Origin: Bipolaris cookei
Lineage: Eukaryota; Ascomycota; Dothideomycetes; Pleosporales; Pleosporaceae
Length of the DNA stretch: 64,000 bases
Direction of reading: 5' to 3'
Assembly (NCBI GenBank): GCA_002286855.1
Contig: NRSV01000004.1
Location: forward strand, 460,035 to 524,034
Part shown: in pieces, positions 53,063-64,000 of the stretch
How the letters are laid out: each line of letters starts with the position of its first letter
How positions within the stretch are numbered: position 1 is the first letter of the stretch
Made by a program: the position numbers and the translations under genes
Notes under the pieces: model-generated
Seen by the model: the letters and a program-made list of their open reading frames with translations, nothing else
Told to the model about the DNA's origin: nothing
Database searches by the model: none

Positions 53063-55198
53063 ATGTCTTGGAACGGGCCCGTAGGGGGTGCGGCGTCTTT
53101 CCAGCAGCAACCATATGCAAATGGCCCACCCTCATATGGTCAACAACCGCCCTATCAGTATGGACAACAACCAGGACAACAGCCGAGATATGGTCAATAT
53201 CAATCCTGCCCACCAAATGGCCCCCCTAGTCGCGCTCCGCATGTACAGTAGGTCTCACTCTCGATCTTAGCAAGCTGTTCATCACGTGCTCGTCGAATCT
53301 ATCTTTTTATGGTGTGCGTCATTTGTTCTGACTTCCTTTCAGGCCATCAAAAAAGAAGGGTAATCCAATAATCACCCGATATCCCCCTCCACCGGGCTAC
53401 CGCGGACCAGCGCAGCCTCAGGGTCCATTCGGTACTAACAAATTCCCCAACTCATACAAGTCGTCGCATCCAGGGTTTCTGCCATCGTCGGCGCCTTCAA
53501 ACTACCCGCAACAAAGTTATGCAGCACCTCCTGCAAACCAGGGTTATTCTAACCAAAGCTACGGTCAGCAAGCGCACCAAGCACCAGGATTTGCGCCGCC
53601 GTATCCTCAAACACAGAATAACCATCAATGGCCAAAATTAAGTTATCCCCCAAATTCAGGCTATCCGCAAACTTCAGCTCACCCAACTGCTCAATCTTAT
53701 TCTTCTTCTCATAGCAGCTACCAGGGTTACCCACCGCAGCCTGCTACAGTTGACCCTGGCCATCCGCCGTATGGCAAAACTGGAGCATGCCCACAACAGT
53801 ATGCGCAAACACCTTACCAGTCAAACCAACATAGTCCCTTCATTGGACAAACCCACGGCCAGCCTGTGTTGGATCCGGAGGCCACACCCACCCCAGCAAC
53901 TGCCCATCTCACCACTTCACAGCCCCCGCAGCAACCTGTTCAGCCCAGTAGTGCTGTAAGCGATGGAAGTATGAGCGACAGGTCACAATTGTTCTTGGCT
54001 TGGGACGACTGGGATTTTGACTTTGATGGCGCGATCTGGCCCAAGAGCAATGAGCCCGTCGATCCTGTTCTCAGCCTTGGAATCATCATTTGGCACCCTG
54101 CTAAGCAGGTTACTCGTGCACTACCCTCTACTTTTGCTGAGGCTGAAGAAGACGCACTGAAGCCCACACCCGAGAAGCTCGACAATGGGGATTCTGTGTC
54201 CATGTACTTCACTGCCGATAATTCACACCAAGCCTTCCTTAACGTAAGGCAGACCGACGATTGGGAAGCTATCCAAGATGACCCTGTCTTTGTTGTTTTC
54301 ACAGATGAAGAGATGCAGAACAATCTAGTCACACTAGAAGACTGCATTGCGCAACGGGATCGTCCTGACGAGTCTGAGGATATGACAATGCATGACGGAG
54401 ACATGGAGATGCGCGACGCCACGTGGGACATTATGGATAACCTTGAGCAAGCACTTAGTACGAATCACGGAGGTTCAGCATCGAGCGCATCGAAAAGGGA
54501 GGCGATGCCCCCCCTGCAAGGAAGTCAAGAGGATATCCTTGCGAAGTTGGGCGTGACTGGAGCGCCGAAGCCGCCGTCGAATGAACCAATACCTGTACCG
54601 TACTCTCCATCTGAAGTACGGCAACCAGTGCTACCTGCCGAAAAGCCACCGGCTGCTCCTTCACCTGCTCCGCTTCGAGACTCTGCTCAACTGACCCAAC
54701 GGGCACAGTCATATGGTGGTTATCATAACAGTGGGCCCAGATCTGCTCCTCCCCGTCCGTATGGATCTATCTCGGCAGGCGCCGCCTCCAGGCCACCGCC
54801 TCCCCCACCCGCTCCGGCAGAGCAGCAACATGATTCCTGGAATGCGCCTCAAAGCAATGACCACAGTTATGACAACTCCAGGGAAAGCCCTGCGCGCCCC
54901 GAGGGGAGTAATCAGGCCATGGCTGGTTCTGATTTCGAATCCGAAAGCCAAGGTAATGAGTTACAACAAGATGCGCCTGTTGTACCATTCTTAGACCGAA
55001 GCGACAGCTCATTCTCTAGGAAGAGAAGCTACGAAGATGCTGATCAAGAACACGAGAAATTGCGCCAGCAAGACGACCATAGCAAGCGGAAGAGGCGTTC
55101 CCAGGTCGATGCCGCTTACAGGTAAGGCTTCTTGACATCAATGAGGTTCATCTCGCTTGTTTCTGGCAAATTCTTACTAATCTTGTAGTCGTCGCTGA
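53063..55198 (+). CDS. Gln/Pro/Tyr-rich protein of unknown function with a conserved-looking acidic core
   Basis: Not recognised. Exons 53063-53247, 53343-55121 and 55189-55198 give 657 residues; the last exon adds only SRR and the stop. The first 270 residues are low-complexity (Gln, Pro, Tyr, Ser), prion-like in make-up. A more ordered acidic, Trp-containing core follows (about 300-440): FLAWDDWDFDFDGAIWPKS, LGIIIWHPAKQVTRALP, VSMYFTADNSHQAF and DPVFVVFTDEEM. The C-terminal third is Pro/Ser-rich with a final basic cluster KRKRRSQ, a likely nuclear signal. A nuclear RNA- or chromatin-related role is only a guess. The 10-nt last exon depends on one splice site (TTGTAG) and could be replaced by read-through to a nearby stop. 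Confidence 0.7.
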
Positions 55199-56690
55199 GC
55201 ACGCATTTACGAACACAGCGCCTGGGCCTCATCCCCCATGGTCATTTTTCGTCACACCTTGATTCACCTTCTACACCATTTCTGACAAACATGGATCCTC
55301 TTCTCTATTTTCGTTTCTGCAACCACGGCCTTGTTTATGATTCACGAGAGCCTTTCATCTTCCCTTGTCTCATACGTCAGGACCATTCACCTATCATTAT
55401 TTATTCTTCTGCAAGCTTGCTTTCAATTCTCTACGAACCCGATTCATGGCTTCATAGTGCAATCTTATTTCCAAATGTCGGTCAACAGTATACACCAGAA
55501 TGAGTCATTCACGGGTACCGGCGTTCTTTGCACTTCATTTGTTGTCTTGAACTTGTCCATTAACTTTCTGTTCTTACTATTATCATTACTATTACTATTA
55601 TCACGATTATTAATGTCGTTTCTTATTCCAGGGTTACTCATTTCACCATTGTCTTCCACAAGAATCCACATCTGATTTCATTTGATCTGGCGATCTGGAC
55701 TTCAAGCGTCTAGTCTCTCAACTCATTTATTCCGTTTTACATATTTTTTGCCTAGTTTACCGATTGTTCTGTTTAATCTTCTTACGAATTTTCTTACAAA
55801 TCCCCTAACTTTTGGTTTATTGCAGATCTCAGTTCTCTTGTCTATTTCTTCTCCTCCGGTCACAACCAAGCGCGAGTATTTTGATGTCATGATTGAGACA
55901 TCTGCTTTCACTGCAGTGGTCACTTGAAAATACAATGACCAGGTATTCGGTACGTCAGAGTGAACATATCTGGAGTGTACCAGCGTCAGCGATTCCTCAA
56001 TCGATACGTGATAGGTTGTTCAGGCACTGCCTATTCACGCAAAGAAACAATGCGCCAAATGAAAAGCCTAATACATTGACAAAGATGAGTGCTTTTCAGC
56101 CTCTACTGCAAGCAGCGCTCAAATTAGCGATCAAGTGCTTGCAGGCAGCTTTGAGAATTGACGATGTAGTCATATATGACTGCTATTGCTATGCGTATCG
56201 AATCTAAGGGCTACATTCCTCCTCGGTTGTGACGAAATTGTTGGTACGATTTCCTTTTAAGCGCGTTCAATAGTATAATGAGTAGGATGACGACATGACC
56301 ATGATCGTTCTACAAGCTATTTTCTGTTGCCGCCACACGGCTCTCAATCATACAGTTGCAGAGATGCTAAAATGACATATTTGTAGCGGACAGAACAAAA
56401 AATCTAGTAAGTTCACGGAAACATATTTTTCTGGTATGAATTAGGTATATGGAAAAGCAAGTAGAGCAATACAATCTGATAAACGGTACAATGCGCAGCT
56501 TTGGAGGCAACGGTGAGGCCCATGCATCTGTGAAACTAAGCCACATCTAAGCCACTGGGTGCGTCATCTGATCCACTGGTTCGCATCGCCCGCTCAGGCG
56601 ACACTCTTCCACCTTAACATCTACTTCATCGCGCCGAAACCCGCTGCCTATATTCATATTACAATTATTCGATACACAAAAACTGACATC
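55199..56690. other. intergenic, no gene seen; AT-rich with trinucleotide run
   Basis: 1.5 kb between two plus-strand genes. AT-rich, with a degenerate ATT/ACT run at about 55570-55612. Frames are spurious in appearance. No RNA gene found. Confidence 0.45.
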
Positions 56691-57289
56691 ATGTGTGGCT
56701 CCGATTGTTTCCTGATGCTCCTCAGCGTCCTGGTACGTTTGTAGTGCTCGTACAGCGGAGGCAGGCACCGACTGTCTCTCTGCAGCTTATGGCGCTCGAT
56801 AGCTAACATATCCCACAGTTCCCACCGATAGGTGTTTGGGTGAAGAAGGGCATTTGTAGCGCCGATTCGCTCATAAACCTCGGCCTCTCGTGCCTAGGCT
56901 TCCTCCCCGGTCTCCTCCACGCCTGGTATGTGATTCTGCAGAATCCGGACCCATACGACCCATACCAGCCCGTGCCCGATCGCGAACATGGAAGGAGCGC
57001 CAACGGAAGGGTGACATACTATGTGATTTCGCACGAGCAAGCGGGCGGCAGACCTGCGAACTATGGTACTGTGGCCTCTAAGCCGAGCAGTGGGCAGTTC
57101 CCGGGACAGCAGAGCGGCGTGACAAACAGCTTTGCACCGCCACAGGGACACAAGAGCGCAAATGGCAGCGGGCCTGCTGCGCCTGCGCCGGCAAATCAGG
57201 GTGGCGAGGGAAGTTCAAGTCAACCCGAGGGTCCACCTCCGACATATGCAGATGTCATTAAGGGCGACCACAAGATACAGGACCAGTAG
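56691..57289 (+). CDS. Pmp3/UPF0057 membrane protein with PPxY tail (Sna3-like)
   Basis: Exons 56691-56732 and 56819-57289 (86-nt intron with a GCTAAC branch site) give 170 residues. The N-terminal 55 residues are a Pmp3/UPF0057 proteolipid domain with two membrane helices: LMLLSVLFPPIGVWV and LINLGLSCLGFLPGLLHAWY. Pmp3 proteins are about 55 residues; this one has a 115-residue hydrophilic tail rich in Gly, Ser and Pro that ends PPPTYADVIKGDHKIQDQ. The PPTY motif is the kind bound by WW domains of Rsp5/Nedd4 ligases, as in yeast Sna3, which travels to the vacuole via multivesicular bodies. The overall design therefore matches Sna3 more than Pmp3. Localisation and ligase binding are inferred. 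Confidence 0.88.
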
Positions 57290-58445
57290 GGAGGACAGGT
57301 GTTGCAGCACTGTGTTTCAAGAGACATGAAGCGTGCTAGCGCATAGAGGAACACGGGATGTAAACATGACGCTGGGAGGGAATGGATAATATTGTACACC
57401 TAGAGTATTGCTAGAAGAGACTAGTATGAAGGGAAATAGTAATTGCATTTATCAAACAAGGCGAAGATGTTGTTTGCACCAAGTGTGCTGACAGTTTAGC
57501 CTAGGACCCTTGCAACCGATATTTTGTTTCCAGATTGGGCTTGTACGTCATGGCGCATATGCTTGCACGAGCTAGCCACCTATGTACGTACGGTTGCACC
57601 ATAGAAAACACAGACATTTTGTAGATGTATACATGCATACATATGGATAGATGTATGGGTGTAGGTTGGTAGGCTAAAATGGCGGGCTAGAGTAGTTAAA
57701 AGGACGGCGAATTAAACGTCACCTTGCCGTAGTCCAGCCACGTACGTAGGCGCGGCATCCTCTCGGCGACTACAGGCAGCCAATACCACGAGGCCGGGCC
57801 GGCATATTTTGTGCTCTGAGCCCGCCGCAATCTATGGCTTTTGATTCGAATTGCCTGTTTGAGTAGGTGCGTTCAAAAACAAAGAATATGTATAGGGGAC
57901 GTTAAGGAAATCGGGAAATGAACCGGTTTTGGAATTGAAGTTTCGAAGGATAAAGGTAGTGGTGATCCTGGGGTAGTACAGACATGGGGCGGTGCGGGAG
58001 CGGTGCTGTACTTACGTAGGGTACATCACGTGGGTTTTGGAATAACATGTATTGGACTAGAGGCGGTCAAGTGGCACGGACAGGTTGAATAGAGAAGCTA
58101 GAGCTCAGTCTTTTGAAGTCTACATCAAGGACACGATACCCTAAGCTGCACCTCGGCATTCAGCAGAAGATGCTAGTTCCAACCGTACACCGGTAGATGT
58201 GCGTTTCAAATCGCTGACCTAGACATAGTTTGGCAGTGTAAGAATAGGTCCAGGAAACCAACATGCTGCAGTTTGATGATCGCAGCGAAGATCCCATCTG
58301 CGCCAGTCCAGGGTTTCAGAGAATACATAAAGAGTCATAGGCATAAGATTGGATGGAAACGATGGATATTAATTGCCCCGGATGTTCCCTCGCCTATTGG
58401 TGGAACATTCTTAGTGTAAGGAGGTGCATATTCTGCCTTTCTCCT
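57290..58445. other. intergenic, no gene seen
   Basis: 1.16 kb downstream of the Sna3-like gene. ATG/TATA-rich alternating stretch at 57.62-57.67 kb. No frame with a domain or convincing splice pattern. Confidence 0.45.
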
Positions 58446-58859
58446 CTACTGAATATCAAGATGCGTATGAATGATATTCTCGAAGCCACGTCGCGGTGAA
58501 GAAAAGCAAGCTTTCTCCAGACTTATAGCAGGGTCGGCATGTACCAACGTATTTGGGACAACCATGGCAGCGCACCATGTCACAGAAAAGCCAATTAAGC
58601 GTTTGGATCGTGCATAAGCGTCACGCCCCTGCGTCATTGCCCAGACACGGTGCAAAGCTTGGGACTGTCCTTGGAAGGCTTGAACATGATGACGCTGAGC
58701 TTCGCGCATTGCATTCGACATGGTAGCAAATGATTGCAGTCGGTACTCGCGCCAACTCGACTCACGCTGTGCAACTTCGCCCGCGCTATTGGACACAGCC
58801 TCAGCAACTTCCCGCAAAATGGCAGTCTGGCCGAGTTGATCTGTGGCTAGAGCATCCAT
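58446..58859 (-). CDS. possible small hypothetical protein
   Basis: A frame of 137 codons from ATG 58859. The first 90 residues are polar and helical, with regular Ala/Gln/Glu spacing suggesting a coiled coil (AEAVSNSAGEVAQRESSWRE, FATMSNAMREAQRHHVQAF); then comes one hydrophobic stretch (LIGFSVTWCAAMVVPNTLV). I do not recognise it. It lies divergent from Vcx1 with 246 bp between starts. It may be a chance frame, or the C-terminal part may be intronic. Confidence 0.35.
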   Translation of the reverse strand: MDALATDQLGQTAILREVAEAVSNSAGEVAQRESSWREYRLQSFATMSNAMREAQRHHVQAFQGQSQALHRVWAMTQGRDAYARSKRLIGFSVTWCAAMVVPNTLVHADPAISLEKACFSSPRRGFENIIHTHLDIQ

Positions 58860-59105
58860 TCCACGCTCTTCATTCGTCAACTTTATACAGCATCAGCCAC
58901 AACACTGACGCGAGCGGGCGTGCGCTGTCCTTCGCGTCAAAGCAGGGAAGCCTAGGGCCACTTATTATCTCTCCTTGGTCCCTTTCTCCCTTTCTCGTTT
59001 CTCTCCACTTGCCTTTTGGTTTCGCAAACCCAAACACCACTCCAGCACTTGCTTTTCATCGCCTTCTCTGACCCCGATTGACACAGAGACAGTACTTTTG
59101 CATCT

Positions 59106-61048
59106 ATGCGTAGGTGGAGCCTCGTGCCCGAACCATCAGCACAAACCTCAGCACCACTCGAATCTCCACACTAACTCGTACCCAATTCAGATACCGTACG
59201 GAGACAGGCACATCGTGTTGCCTCGCAACATGGCAGCAATGGAACCAATAATTACAACCCATTCGCTCGACAACGCTCTCGAGATTCCCATTATGATGTG
59301 GAAAACGTAATGCACAGATCACGATCTGAGGCAAATGCAACATCGGGATTCGAAGAGCAGAGGCGTCTCGAGACCATGCAATCAGAGAAAGAGTTTGGAA
59401 TGCCTGACCACCACAATACTGAGCCCACCCCTTCATCACCAACACATGCGACTGCTTCGAACGCCATTCCAAATTCTTCGCTTGACAAGGATGGCGCAAC
59501 TGAAGCAGACACCACGCACAAGGCTTCAGTGGATAGCACTCTTGCGCCCTCCAACCAGGAGCAAAACGTCGGCCCTACCCGCAGAGCAAAATTCAAAGGC
59601 ATATTCAGGAAAGATTATGAAGATCAAGGTCATGCCGGCTTGGACGCCCCCGAAGAAGATGAACTATCCTTGGAAGAGCGCAAAAAGAAGGCTTTTAAGA
59701 GGAAGATTCCCATCGGCGCCCAGATCCGCTTTGTCTTGTTTGGTGCCTGGATCAACGTCCTTCTCGTAATGGTACCCGTCGGCTTTGCCGTGTACTACGC
59801 TAGGCTTGACCCTGTACCCGTCTTCATCATCAATTTCATTGCCATCATCCCACTCGCCGCCATGCTCAGCAATGCCACCGAAGAATTGGCCATTCGGGTT
59901 GGAGAAACTCTTGGAGGTCTTCTCAATGCAACTTTTGGAAATGCCGTCGAACTCATCGTGTCCGTCCAAGCCTTGATCAAGGACGAAATCACCATTGTCA
60001 AGACCTCGCTTATCGGCAGTATGTTGTCCAACTTGCTGCTTGTCTTGGGCATGTCCTTCTTTCTCGGAGGTATCAACCGCTTGGAACAGTTCTTCAACGT
60101 GACTGTGGCTCAGACAGCAGCATCGCTACTTGCTCTCTGTATCGCATCCCTCATCATTCCGACTGTGTTTCACAACACAATTGCCGAAGATGACGCAGTC
60201 GCACACAACGGCCGCGAAGATTCCGTCAGGAACCAGGAGCTTTCTCACGGAACTGCCGTCATTCTTCTCCTCGTCTACGCTTGCTACCTCGCTTTCCAGT
60301 TGAAGACACACTCCACCATGTACAACGAACCCAGTCAAAAGGTGCCCAAGCGCAAGTCCGGCAAGAAGGAAGAAGGCGATGCATCGCGCGGCATTGCAGC
60401 CATTGGCGCTGGTACTGCCGCAGCGTCTGGAGGCGGTGTCAACATGACCACACTTTTCAAGAACCCAAACTCGGATGAGGAGGAAGACGAAGACGAATTT
60501 GAAGAACCATCACTCTCTGTGATTGGCGCCCTCATCACTCTCGCCATTTCCACCACCCTTGTTGCTTTCTGCTCTGAATTCATGGTCTCCAGTATTGATG
60601 GTCTTACTGCTACTGGTGGTGTCTCTACCACTTTCGTTGGTCTTATCCTGCTTCCCATTGTGGGTAACGCCGCCGAGCACGCCACTGCCGTCACCGTCGC
60701 CATCAAGGACAAGATGGACCTCTCCATTGGTGTTGCTGTCGGTTCCAGTATGCAAATTGCGCTTCTTGTCTTCCCTCTGATCGTCATTCTCGGATGGATA
60801 TTGGGCAAAGACTGCATGACCCTTTACTTTGACACTTTCCAAATTGCCACATTATTCGTCTCGGTATTGCTTGTAAACTATCTTATCCAAGACGGAAAGT
60901 CACGTAAGTTCGCACTATCCAGCATGTAACTAGGATACTTCGCTAACAAGATGCAGATTGGCTTGAAGGCATTTTACTCATGGCGAGTTATGTTATCATC
61001 GCCCTTGCAGCGTGGTTCTACCCCAACCTTGATGAAGAGCAGTGCTAG
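59106..61048 (+). CDS. vcx1: vacuolar Ca2+/H+ exchanger (CAX family, Vcx1-like)
   Basis: Loads cytosolic Ca2+ into the vacuole in exchange for protons. The best model has exons 59106-59109 (ATGC), 59191-60903 and 60957-61048, for 602 residues. The tiny first exon is proposed because the frame is open upstream of the next ATG (59310), protein-like (YNPFARQRSRDSH), and preceded by a good branch site plus TTCAG at 59190. About 120 polar N-terminal residues precede eleven membrane helices. The two exchanger repeats carry GNAVELIVSVQAL and GNAAEHATAVTVA; SNATEELAIRVGETLG is also typical. Between the helix bundles lies the acidic loop SDEEEDEDEFEE that divides CAX proteins. The last exon completes the final helix (HWLEGILLMASYVI). 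If the micro-exon is wrong, translation starts at 59310. Confidence 0.93.
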
Positions 61049-62101
61049 ATCCTTTCTGTTTAATACGGTTGAGATTTTTTTCGTCGCATATTAGGTGGAA
61101 GTTTAACTAAAGGTGGCGTTACAGGATTTTTATTTTTCTACTTGCAGTACGTACAGGGATTGCAGTTATGTCAATAGTACTTTCGATACCCTGATATCCT
61201 CAACAGGCAGGTGCTTAGTTGAGATGAATACAACGTATAATTTCTACCGTCGCGACCCAATGTCTTGCAGTTTTGTAGTGGCCATCATAATGTTTGAGAG
61301 GAGGGGCGTGCCTGCTACTATGAGTTCATTGCACCTTCCTTATCAGTATCATGACAGCCTAGCATCAAGAATCATATCTCTTCATCGCCTTTAGCATACT
61401 ATGCATCACTACACTTCTCTCACACCAGTGTATACGTTTTCTTTCACTTGCATGTATCAACTTTTGCCTGCAGACTTCAGATACCAGCGCCGCTCGGTAT
61501 ACTACACCACACCTTTACACTCTATGCTTTCCTTTTTGCTTACCTTAAGCTTCTTACCTCTCAACTCTCACTTACTATCGTCGACGTACTAACAGAGGCG
61601 CTTGTGGTCTCTCACCTCCGAGACAGCTGCGCCCTATATAAACTACTCCACGCTAGGCTTGGGTATATATTTCGCCATATACACCGTCTTTCCCACTTCC
61701 TCATGACACTTCTACTTCCTCATAACACTTCTACTTCATCGCAACACTTCTACCACTTCGTTATACTGCATCCCTTCTTCCTCATACCAGATCTCTTCGT
61801 TATCATACCGCGCCTCTTCTTCCTTGGCTGGCTGGTTGCCAGGACTACTTCTACCAATCTTCATATCTGTCCCCATCCTACCCAGTTCACAACTACAAGT
61901 TACCTTAGCCTACTCACCAGCCGATATTGCGCGTACTCCAATCTGTGAGAGCTGCTCCATCACCACTTATGTCCACGTCTCATCCACACAGCGGTATGTA
62001 TCATTGAAACACCCATCTCACGCTTGTATGTTATCGCTTCACCAAAACTCACAGCTCAAGTCGTTATAAGTGAACCCAGCAAGGCCGATGACGACAGTGA
62101 C
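61049..62101. other. intergenic, CT/AT-rich, no gene seen
   Basis: 1.05 kb rich in C and T on the plus strand, with a 19-bp tandem repeat (61699-61755). It may be the left part of the repeat-derived block that ends the window. No protein is supported. Confidence 0.45.
61699..61755 (+). repeat. imperfect 19-bp tandem repeat, three copies
   Basis: Units begin at 61699, 61718 and 61737; the shared core is ACACTTCTAC. The first two copies differ at one base, the third at several. Confidence 0.85.
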
Positions 62102-63221
62102 ATGACTGGGATGCAAGCCTCAGTTCCGGAAACCGTGCGGGTTGGCGACGAGGCCATGATCGGCTATGTTGACCAAGTTCAGCACGAGATCGATACACCT
62201 CCCTTTCATGTAGAAGAATATCCCCAGCATGATTCCAACTTGTCATCCGTTCCAGAAAACGATTATATCCTACCCGACGATTCCGACACGTTGTTCATCC
62301 CAGAAATCGAACCCACTCCACTGAGCAACTCTGGACTTGTTTGTCTCAAAGGGTGATCCCACTGCACCGAGCACCTCTGATTCATTGTTCGTCCTAGAAA
62401 CCGACTCCGCTCTACCAAGTAACTCCGACCCATTTTCCACTCCAGAAAGCGATACCGCTCCACTAAGTAACTCTCATCGACAGCTTTCCCCAGCCAACAC
62501 GATTACGCCTCCAAAACCTCGTTCGACTATATCTAGTGTCCGACTGTTCAATAGAATGCGCAACAAGCAACGAAAGTTGAAAGATAAGAGATCCACAGCT
62601 AACCAAATTGGGCCAAATCTACCACACACCATTGCACCCACTGGATCATGCCATCTTGATGATGATGAAGAAGAAGCAGACAGGAAAGCAACAGAAATAT
62701 TTGATAAGAAAATGCGGTACTATGACGAAGTCAAGAAGACCAATCATGGAAGCCTTACTTTCAAACTCGAAGTCGAACGGACAAGGTTACAAAACGCCGA
62801 AGCAGCCAGAAGGAAAAAAAGAGCTCGTGATATCGCCAAAGCTCAAGAAGACGATACTGTCGACCTAGCTGTACCCCGCACGCTTGATCTTAAACAAGAT
62901 GTTGAGGAAGAGGAGCTATTTGATACCGACTTTGTCCAATCTCGCACTCACAAGAGAGTTTGTATACAAGGTGCAGAACTCCAGAGTATGATGGTCGCAG
63001 TCGAGGCTAGTAGGGACGATCCAAAGAACAAGAAGAAGAGGAAGAACAAATGGAAAGGAGCAGAGGCCGTTTTTAAGGTTGTTAAAAGTGGTAAGCGTTT
63101 GAACAAGAAACAGAAGATGGTTAACAACGGGGCCAAACCAGTAAATGACATGGTCGGACGCCCATCCCCATGGTCTGAATCCCATGGGCGCCCATGGGGC
63201 CCATGGGCAGGACTGCTCTAG
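62102..63221 (+). pseudogene. frameshifted low-complexity, Lys-rich coiled-coil protein of unknown family
   Basis: Two overlapping frames make one protein. Frame one (from ATG 62102) carries SDTLFIPEIEPTPLSNS; frame two (open to 63221) carries SDSLFVLETDSALPSNSD and SDPFSTPESDTAPLSNS. These are copies of one repeat of about 15-18 residues, so both frames descend from one reading. The join falls at GG 62333-62334, where one extra G shifts the frame. Downstream the protein turns basic and helical (RMRNKQRKLKDKR, FDKKMRYYDEVKK, a coiled coil with AEAARRKKRARDIAKAQ) and ends in a Lys-rich stretch, a likely nuclear signal. Function unknown. The shift may be a real mutation, a sequencing error or an unseen intron. 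Confidence 0.55.
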
Positions 63222-63393
63222 CCATTTTAGGTAGCGCTAGTACTAATATAGTTAAGCTTATGACGCTGTGTAGTGTAAGGTTACCAGTCAATCCACAGCG
63301 ATATTAGAAGTCTCACCTCATCTCATCTCTTACCTACAATACTCTATATCTCTGCTCTACTTCTATATCAAGAAACCATTCTACACTATTAAT

Positions 63394-64000
63394 ATGACTT
63401 TTAACTTTCAGTTTGCGAGCCAGCGCGACTTTCCTGGCACGCAATTTGACCCAGAACCACCTGTTCAAGGCCCCTTTGATCGAACGTTTAGTATCTATGA
63501 AGATGACGGATCTACCCTTTCTACCCTCCAATCAAGCCAGCTAGAGGTACCTACTCAATTTCAAGAGACCTATGAGGACACTGTTGTCGCCTTAGCTGAG
63601 CCGGCTCCCGTTATATCTATGCCGTTCGATTATAAGTGGATCGATTGGAATGCTGGTGCCCGCCCTCTTCAGGGGTTTGAGTTATTAGAGCGACACAAAC
63701 GAACAAGTGCTTGGTGGTGGCGTTATGGAGTACCATTAATCGGACCAAGAGTGAATACGAAGACTAGGAAGGTCGAGAGAACAGAGTGTTTCTTGTGCAA
63801 GGCTTGTCACCTTGCTAGACCAACTCTTGAAGAGCCTGTGCGTACGCAGGGTGGATCAAAAGGAGTAATTAAGCACTTTAAAGACATTCACTACAAGACG
63901 TACAAGGAGCATGTCACCGACGCTGTGAGCCAACTTCATCAAGACTACTCAATAGCAACATTTGACCACGGCGATCTAAAGCAGCAATCAACTCACGACC
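63394..64000 (+). CDS. hAT-type transposase, N-terminal part (cut by window end)
   Basis: The frame is open from ATG 63394 to the window edge (202 codons). The first 85 residues are acidic and polar. Next come TSAWWWRYGVPL and a BED-type zinc finger: Cys pair in FLCKACH, then IKHFKDIHYKTYKEH with the H-x4-H pair (HFKDIH). In fungal hAT transposases this finger precedes the DDE-like catalytic domain, which would lie to the right of the window. Whether the rest is intact cannot be seen. A cellular gene domesticated from a hAT element is the main alternative. Confidence 0.6.
   Translation, partial: MTFNFQFASQRDFPGTQFDPEPPVQGPFDRTFSIYEDDGSTLSTLQSSQLEVPTQFQETYEDTVVALAEPAPVISMPFDYKWIDWNAGARPLQGFELLERHKRTSAWWWRYGVPLIGPRVNTKTRKVERTECFLCKACHLARPTLEEPVRTQGGSKGVIKHFKDIHYKTYKEHVTDAVSQLHQDYSIATFDHGDLKQQSTHD

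Noticed and set aside
1..64000. CRISPR arrays, rRNA or prokaryotic-style operons
   Set aside because: No regularly spaced repeats with unique spacers, no rRNA sequence, and genes have spliceosomal introns with individual promoters; the tandem repeats present are simple microsatellites.

Overview
This is a stretch of filamentous ascomycete nuclear genome, most likely a dothideomycete of the order Pleosporales (relatives of Bipolaris/Cochliobolus, Pyrenophora, Alternaria). The case rests on densely packed genes on both strands, introns mostly 48-75 nt long with GT...AG ends and CTAAY-like branch sites, fungus-specific families (Bqt4, Zn2Cys6 regulator, Vcx1, Ppg1), and a GH11 xylanase whose length and sequence look nearly identical to my memory of Cochliobolus carbonum XYL1. 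No database was consulted; exon models were built by reading splice sites and family alignments by eye.

Layout. 0.7-9.8 kb: prolyl-tRNA synthetase and the chaperonin subunit CCT1 diverge from one promoter, then a single-pass membrane protein and a dialkylglycine-decarboxylase-like PLP enzyme. 9.8-20.0 kb: a repeat-rich block holding one gene, the secreted GH11 xylanase. It contains two pogo-like DNA transposons of one family (one an internally deleted copy), a degenerate Tc1-like element carrying a 198-bp MITE with a 9-bp target duplication, and a nested stack in which the second pogo element holds a tRNA-headed SINE-like insert (14-bp duplication, TAA-repeat tail), which holds a copia remnant with Tc1-like sequence inside. 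20.4-22.0 kb: a secreted GH15 glucoamylase. 23.2-42.1 kb: housekeeping genes (fused succinyl-CoA ligase alpha-beta protein, Bqt4, RhoGDI, AP-3 beta, peroxisomal-type acyltransferase, Asa1-like WD protein, Zn2Cys6 regulator). 42.9-44.4 kb: a glycosyltransferase pseudogene with four in-frame stops. 45.2-61.0 kb: alcohol dehydrogenase, Gid8, uridine kinase, Ppg1 phosphatase, a low-complexity protein, a Pmp3/Sna3-like membrane protein and a vacuolar Ca2+/H+ exchanger. 61-64 kb: a frameshifted low-complexity gene and the start of a hAT-type transposase that leaves the window.

The genes do not form one pathway. The most unusual protein is the 712-residue fusion of succinyl-CoA ligase alpha and beta halves: the alpha phosphohistidine motif is intact, but the beta half seems to lack most of its ATP-binding part. 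I see no biosynthetic cluster, CRISPR array or defence island. The rest of the interest lies in the transposon stratigraphy, the GT31 pseudogene, introns placed right after start codons, and sharp purine/pyrimidine swings along several genes.
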